From Streptomyces spirodelae (GTDB lineage: Bacteria; Actinomycetota; Actinomycetes; Streptomycetales; Streptomycetaceae): a stretch of 64,000 nt of DNA. Positions 60,890-64,000 of the stretch are shown here, piece by piece (position 1 is the stretch's first letter; each line of letters starts with the position of its first letter). The position numbers and the translations under genes were made by a program. The notes beneath the pieces were generated by a model. The model was given only the letters and a program-made list of their open reading frames with translations. It ran no database searches and had not been told where the DNA came from. Location: contig NZ_JAFFZN010000014.1 of NCBI RefSeq assembly GCF_017676385.1, positions 1 through 64,000 on the forward strand, given 5' to 3'.

Positions 60890-62044
60890 GTGACCCACCA
60901 CAACCCGAGCCCCGCCGGCCAGGCGCCCCGCACCGGGGTGTGGCTCATCGGCGCCCGCGGCTCCGTAGCGACGACCACCATCACCGGCGCCGCAGCCCTC
61001 GCCGCCGGCCTGCACCCACCCACCGGCATGGTCACCGAGACCGCCCCGTTCGCCCACTCCTCCCTCCCACCCCTCGACTCACTCGTCTTCGGCGGGCACG
61101 ACACCGCCTCCTGCCCGCTCCCCAAGCGGGCGGAAGCCCTCGCGGAGGCGGGTGTCGTCCCGCACGGCCTGCCCGGCGCGCTACGCGCCGAGCTCGCGGC
61201 GGCCGACGCGGAGATCCGCCCCGGCGCCCCCGCCGTGGAGGACGACTCCGCGGCGGAGGAGCTGGTCTCCCGATACGCGGCGGACATCACGGAGTTCACC
61301 CGCACCCACGGCCTCGCCCGTACCGTCGTCGTCAACGTCGCCAGCACCGAACCCGACGTGCCGGAGGCACCGGAGACGGCCCAGCGTCCCCTCCCGCCCA
61401 GCTCCCTCTACGCGGCTGCGGCGCTGCGCGCGGGGTGCCCGTATGTGAACTTCACACCGTCGGCGGGGCTGCACCATCCCCGGCTGACCGAAGCGGCACG
61501 CAGCGCCGCGGTGCCCCACGCGGGCCGCGACGGCAAGACAGGTCAGACGCTGCTCCGCTCCGTGCTGGCACCGATGTTCGCGCAGCGCGCGCTGACCGTA
61601 CGGGCTTGGTCCGGCACCAATCTGCTGGGCGGCGGGGACGGTGCAGCCCTCGCCGACCCGGCCGCGGCCGCGGCCAAGAACGCGGGCAAGGCCCGGGTGC
61701 TCGCCGACAACCTCGGCGAACTCCCCGAGGGCGAGGTGCACATCGACGACGTACCGGCGATGGGGGACTGGAAGACCGCCTGGGACCACATCGCCTTCGA
61801 CGGCTTCCTCGGCTCCCGCATGGTCCTGCAGACCACCTGGCAGGGCTGCGACTCGGCCCTCGCGGCGCCTCTCGTGCTCGACCTGGCCCGCCTTCTGGCC
61901 CGCGCCGCCGGACTGGGCCTCACGGGCCCGCTGGCGGGGCTCGGTTTCTACTTCAAGGACCCCGACAACGGCCCCGCCGACCTGCCGGGCCAGTGGCGTG
62001 CCCTGCTGGACCTCGCCTCCCGTCTCGCCGGGTCCCCCCGATGA
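60890..62044 (+). CDS. Inositol-3-phosphate synthase-like protein
   Basis: 384-aa NAD-dependent cyclase-type protein. An N-terminal Rossmann motif (GVWLIGARGSVATTTITGAAAL) is followed by VNVASTEPDVPE, YVNFTPSAG, GKTGQTLLRSVLAPMFAQR and the myo-inositol-phosphate-synthase-like block WSGTNLLGGGDGAAL. Canonical enzymes convert glucose 6-phosphate to inositol 3-phosphate; this divergent branch may use another sugar phosphate. GTG 60890 has GGAGG 6 nt upstream. The stop overlaps the prenyltransferase start (ATGA). From memory, S. coelicolor has the same order at SCO3243-SCO3241. Confidence 0.85.
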   Translation: MTHHNPSPAGQAPRTGVWLIGARGSVATTTITGAAALAAGLHPPTGMVTETAPFAHSSLPPLDSLVFGGHDTASCPLPKRAEALAEAGVVPHGLPGALRAELAAADAEIRPGAPAVEDDSAAEELVSRYAADITEFTRTHGLARTVVVNVASTEPDVPEAPETAQRPLPPSSLYAAAALRAGCPYVNFTPSAGLHHPRLTEAARSAAVPHAGRDGKTGQTLLRSVLAPMFAQRALTVRAWSGTNLLGGGDGAALADPAAAAAKNAGKARVLADNLGELPEGEVHIDDVPAMGDWKTAWDHIAFDGFLGSRMVLQTTWQGCDSALAAPLVLDLARLLARAAGLGLTGPLAGLGFYFKDPDNGPADLPGQWRALLDLASRLAGSPR

Positions 62045-63009
62045 CGGGCGGCGTGAAGACGGGCGGTCCGAAGACAGGCCGCCCCCTCGCGGCCTGGGCG
62101 CAGCTGCTGCGGATCTCGGCACTGTCGAGCGTGCCAGGTGACGCGCTGGTGGGCGCCGCGGCGGCCGGCCGCGCCCCTGGGCGGGGAACGGCGCTGGCGG
62201 CGGGCGCTTCCCTGTGCCTGTACGAGGCGGGCATGGCGCTCAACGACTGGGCGGACCGGGAGGACGACGCCCGCGAGCGCCCCGAACGGCCCCTGCCCTC
62301 GGGCCGTATCAGCGCCACGGCCGCGCTGGCGGCGGCCACCGGGCTGACGGCAGCCGGGCTGGTGTGCGCAGCCCGCGCCGGGCGGCTGCCGCTGGCCACG
62401 GCCACCGCGCTCGCCGCCACCGTCTGGGCGTACGACCTGCGGCTCAAGCACACCCCTGCGGGACCGGTGGCCATGGCGGCCGCCCGCTCGCTCGACGTGC
62501 TGCTGGGCGCGACGGCGACGGCCGCGAACGACGACGGACCGCCCGCACCCGTCCACGGCCCCGCACGCCCCCTCGGCGCAGCCGCGGTCATGGGCGCGCA
62601 CACCCTCGCCGTGACCGCCGTCTCACGGCGGGAGGCGGAGGGCGGGGCTCCGGCCGTGCCGCTTCTTGCGCTGGGGGCCGTCGGCACGATCGCCGGGCTG
62701 CTGGCGCGGCAGCATACGCCGCTGACGGTGGCCGCGAGCGCCACGTACGCCGGGACGGCGGCCCGTCCGCTGGCGCACGCCGCGCTCAACCCCTCGCCGC
62801 CGCTGCTGCAGCGCGCGGTGGGCGGTGGCATCCGCGCCATGCTCCCGCTCCAGGCCGCACTCGCCGCCCGCGCCGCCCCCACAGCCGCAGCCGGTGCGGA
62901 CGCCCCTCGCCAGGGACGGAGCCGGGCCGCCGGTTCCACCTCGGCGCTCGTGCTGCTCGGTCTGCTGCCCGTCGCCCGGCGCCTCTCCCGGAAGGTCAGC
63001 CCCACATGA
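62041..63009 (+). CDS. UbiA-superfamily prenyltransferase (SCO3242/EboC-like)
   Basis: 322-aa integral membrane prenyltransferase with about eight hydrophobic segments. The first Asp-rich motif is LNDWADREDDARERPERPLPSG (NDxxDxxxD); the second region YDLRLKHTPAGPVAMAAARSLDVLLG holds the other conserved Asp. It would attach a polyprenyl chain to a polar acceptor at the membrane; a cyclitol or sugar made by its neighbours is my inference. The C-terminal 60 residues are Ala-rich. Overlaps both neighbours by 4 bp (ATGA). Confidence 0.88.
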   Translation: MTGGVKTGGPKTGRPLAAWAQLLRISALSSVPGDALVGAAAAGRAPGRGTALAAGASLCLYEAGMALNDWADREDDARERPERPLPSGRISATAALAAATGLTAAGLVCAARAGRLPLATATALAATVWAYDLRLKHTPAGPVAMAAARSLDVLLGATATAANDDGPPAPVHGPARPLGAAAVMGAHTLAVTAVSRREAEGGAPAVPLLALGAVGTIAGLLARQHTPLTVAASATYAGTAARPLAHAALNPSPPLLQRAVGGGIRAMLPLQAALAARAAPTAAAGADAPRQGRSRAAGSTSALVLLGLLPVARRLSRKVSPT

Positions 63010-63902
63010 CCCCGACCCGGCACGACTCCCCGCTCCGCTACGCCTACGGCACCAACGGCCTGGCCGACCTCCGGCTCGACGACGCCCTCGCGCTCCTCGC
63101 CGACCTCGGCTACGCGGGCGTCGGGCTGACGCTCGACCATATGCACCTCGACCCGTTCGCGCCCGACCTGGCGGCCCGAACCGCGAACGTGGGCCGCGCG
63201 CTGGAGCGGTACGGGCTGACGGTCACCGTCGAGACGGGGGCGCGCTATGTGCTCGACGCGCGCCGCAAGCACCACCCCACGCTGCTCGACCCGGACGCCG
63301 AGGCCCGCGCCGCGCGTACGGACCTGCTGCTGAAGGCTATACGGGTGGCCGCCGACCTGGGCGCGCACGCGGTGCACTGCTTCAGCGGGCAACTCCCGCC
63401 CGGCACCGCGCCGAAGGCGGGCTGGAGGCGGCTGGCCGACGGCATCGGCTCCGTACTGGAGAGCGCCACAGCGGCCGGCGTACCGCTGGCGGTCGAGCCG
63501 GAGCCGGGCCATCTGCTGGCGGACCTCGCAGGCTTCCACCGGCTGCGTACCGCGCTCGGCAGCCCCGCGCAGCTCGGGCTCACCCTCGACATCGGGCACT
63601 GCCAGTGCCTGGAGCCCAGGGCACCGGCCGACTGCGTGCGGGAGTCCGCGCCATGGCTGCGGCACGTACAGATCGAGGACATGCGGCGCGGCGTCCATAC
63701 GCATCTGCCGTTCGGCGAAGGGGAGATCGACTTCCCGCCGGTGCTGGCCGCACTGCGCGAGGCCGGTTACGACGGGCTGGTCACGGTGGAGCTGCCGCGC
63801 GATTCGCACGCCGGTCCCGAGCGCGCCGCCGCCTCCCTCGACTTCCTGACCACCGCCGAGGCCAAGGCCGCCGCAATGCCGCAGGAGGACGCCCCATGCT
63901 GA
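63006..63902 (+). CDS. Sugar phosphate isomerase/epimerase family TIM-barrel protein (SCO3241-like)
   Basis: 298-aa xylose-isomerase-like barrel. It opens LRYAYGTNGLADLRLDDALALLADLGYAGVGLTLDHM and carries the metal-ligand segments AVEPEPGHLLAD (Glu), LGLTLDIGHCQC (Asp/His), RHVQIEDM and VTVELPRDSH (Glu). Only weakly similar by eye to the barrel at 55700, so it is not a recent duplicate. ATG 63006 overlaps the prenyltransferase stop, and its own stop lies 7 bp inside the next gene. Part of the ebo-like operon. Confidence 0.9.
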   Translation: MTPTRHDSPLRYAYGTNGLADLRLDDALALLADLGYAGVGLTLDHMHLDPFAPDLAARTANVGRALERYGLTVTVETGARYVLDARRKHHPTLLDPDAEARAARTDLLLKAIRVAADLGAHAVHCFSGQLPPGTAPKAGWRRLADGIGSVLESATAAGVPLAVEPEPGHLLADLAGFHRLRTALGSPAQLGLTLDIGHCQCLEPRAPADCVRESAPWLRHVQIEDMRRGVHTHLPFGEGEIDFPPVLAALREAGYDGLVTVELPRDSHAGPERAAASLDFLTTAEAKAAAMPQEDAPC

Positions 63903-64000
63903 CCCCGCTCGCCTCCCTCCGCACCGGTCTGGAACTGTGCCTGAGCGCCGAGTCCCGCGCCTGGCTGCACCGGGCACTGGCCGAAGCGGCGGACGCGCAC
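63896..64000 (+). CDS. eboA: EboA domain protein, 5' part only
   Basis: Open from ATG 63896 to the window edge (35 codons), starting MLTPLASLRTGLELCLSAES and continuing RAWLHRALAEAADAH. The length, helix pattern and the WLHRAL stretch fit EboA, but only the start is visible. Its place after a UbiA prenyltransferase and an isomerase supports the call. It overlaps the upstream gene by 7 bp, so translation is coupled. The gene continues past the window. Confidence 0.6.
   Translation, partial: MLTPLASLRTGLELCLSAESRAWLHRALAEAADAH

Overview
The window is high-GC DNA (roughly 72 % by eye) with near-saturated G/C third codon positions, dense short-gap operons, GTG/TTG starts and many actinomycete families. 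It looks like chromosomal DNA of a Streptomyces or a close relative. I saw no tRNA, rRNA, transposase, integrase or CRISPR array.

Layout. (1) 31-12712, minus strand: phosphatidylserine synthase and decarboxylase, then the ethylmalonyl-CoA pathway block ccr-ecm-mcl-mch-mcd with overlapping stops and starts, an APC-type amino acid permease, a TetR regulator and a tandem-duplicated 3-hydroxybutyryl-CoA dehydrogenase. (2) 13074-20778: a HEAT-repeat protein, a PPOX-fold protein, a B12/radical-SAM enzyme resembling hopanoid C-3 methylase, an Rv2578c-type radical-SAM protein with a LexA-type box upstream, an SRPBCC protein, and an MFS exporter carrying three extra beta-sandwich domains. (3) 20971-27380: a peptidase operon (M55 D-aminopeptidase, M20, S9, DinB-fold), a frameshifted gene remnant and a lone phosphopantetheinyl transferase. 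(4) 27565-34239: DedA protein, NarL-type two-component pair, DUF5107 protein, VOC protein, methyltransferase, CBS protein. (5) 34563-42210: a SigB/F-family sigma factor with a pentapeptide-repeat tail, an aminotransferase-fold protein with no lysine at all, two metallo-beta-lactamase-fold hydrolases, a second DedA protein and a holin/phosphatase fusion. (6) 42281-49013: fatty-acid desaturase behind a perfect palindrome, YrhK protein, XRE regulator, pterin dehydratase, aldo/keto reductase, long-chain acyl-CoA ligase, FdhD.

(7) 49203-60760, plus strand: a ROK regulator, a complete sugar ABC importer, a Gfo/Idh/MocA oxidoreductase, a TIM-barrel isomerase, and two secreted proteins (PQQ-type sugar dehydrogenase-PKD-CBM, and ThuA-DUF1080). 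I read this as a carbohydrate utilisation locus that may work by oxidation to 3-keto-sugars. (8) 60890-64000: four translationally coupled genes (inositol-phosphate-synthase-like, SCO3242-type UbiA prenyltransferase, TIM-barrel isomerase, start of an EboA protein) that look like an actinobacterial version of the ebo metabolite-export operon. It runs off the right edge and is the most interesting part of the window.

Eight genes carry a TANNNT -10-like hexamer 6-8 nt before the start codon and no Shine-Dalgarno, so they are probably read from leaderless transcripts. I used that pattern to choose several starts. No searches were run; every family name comes from motifs and remembered family features.
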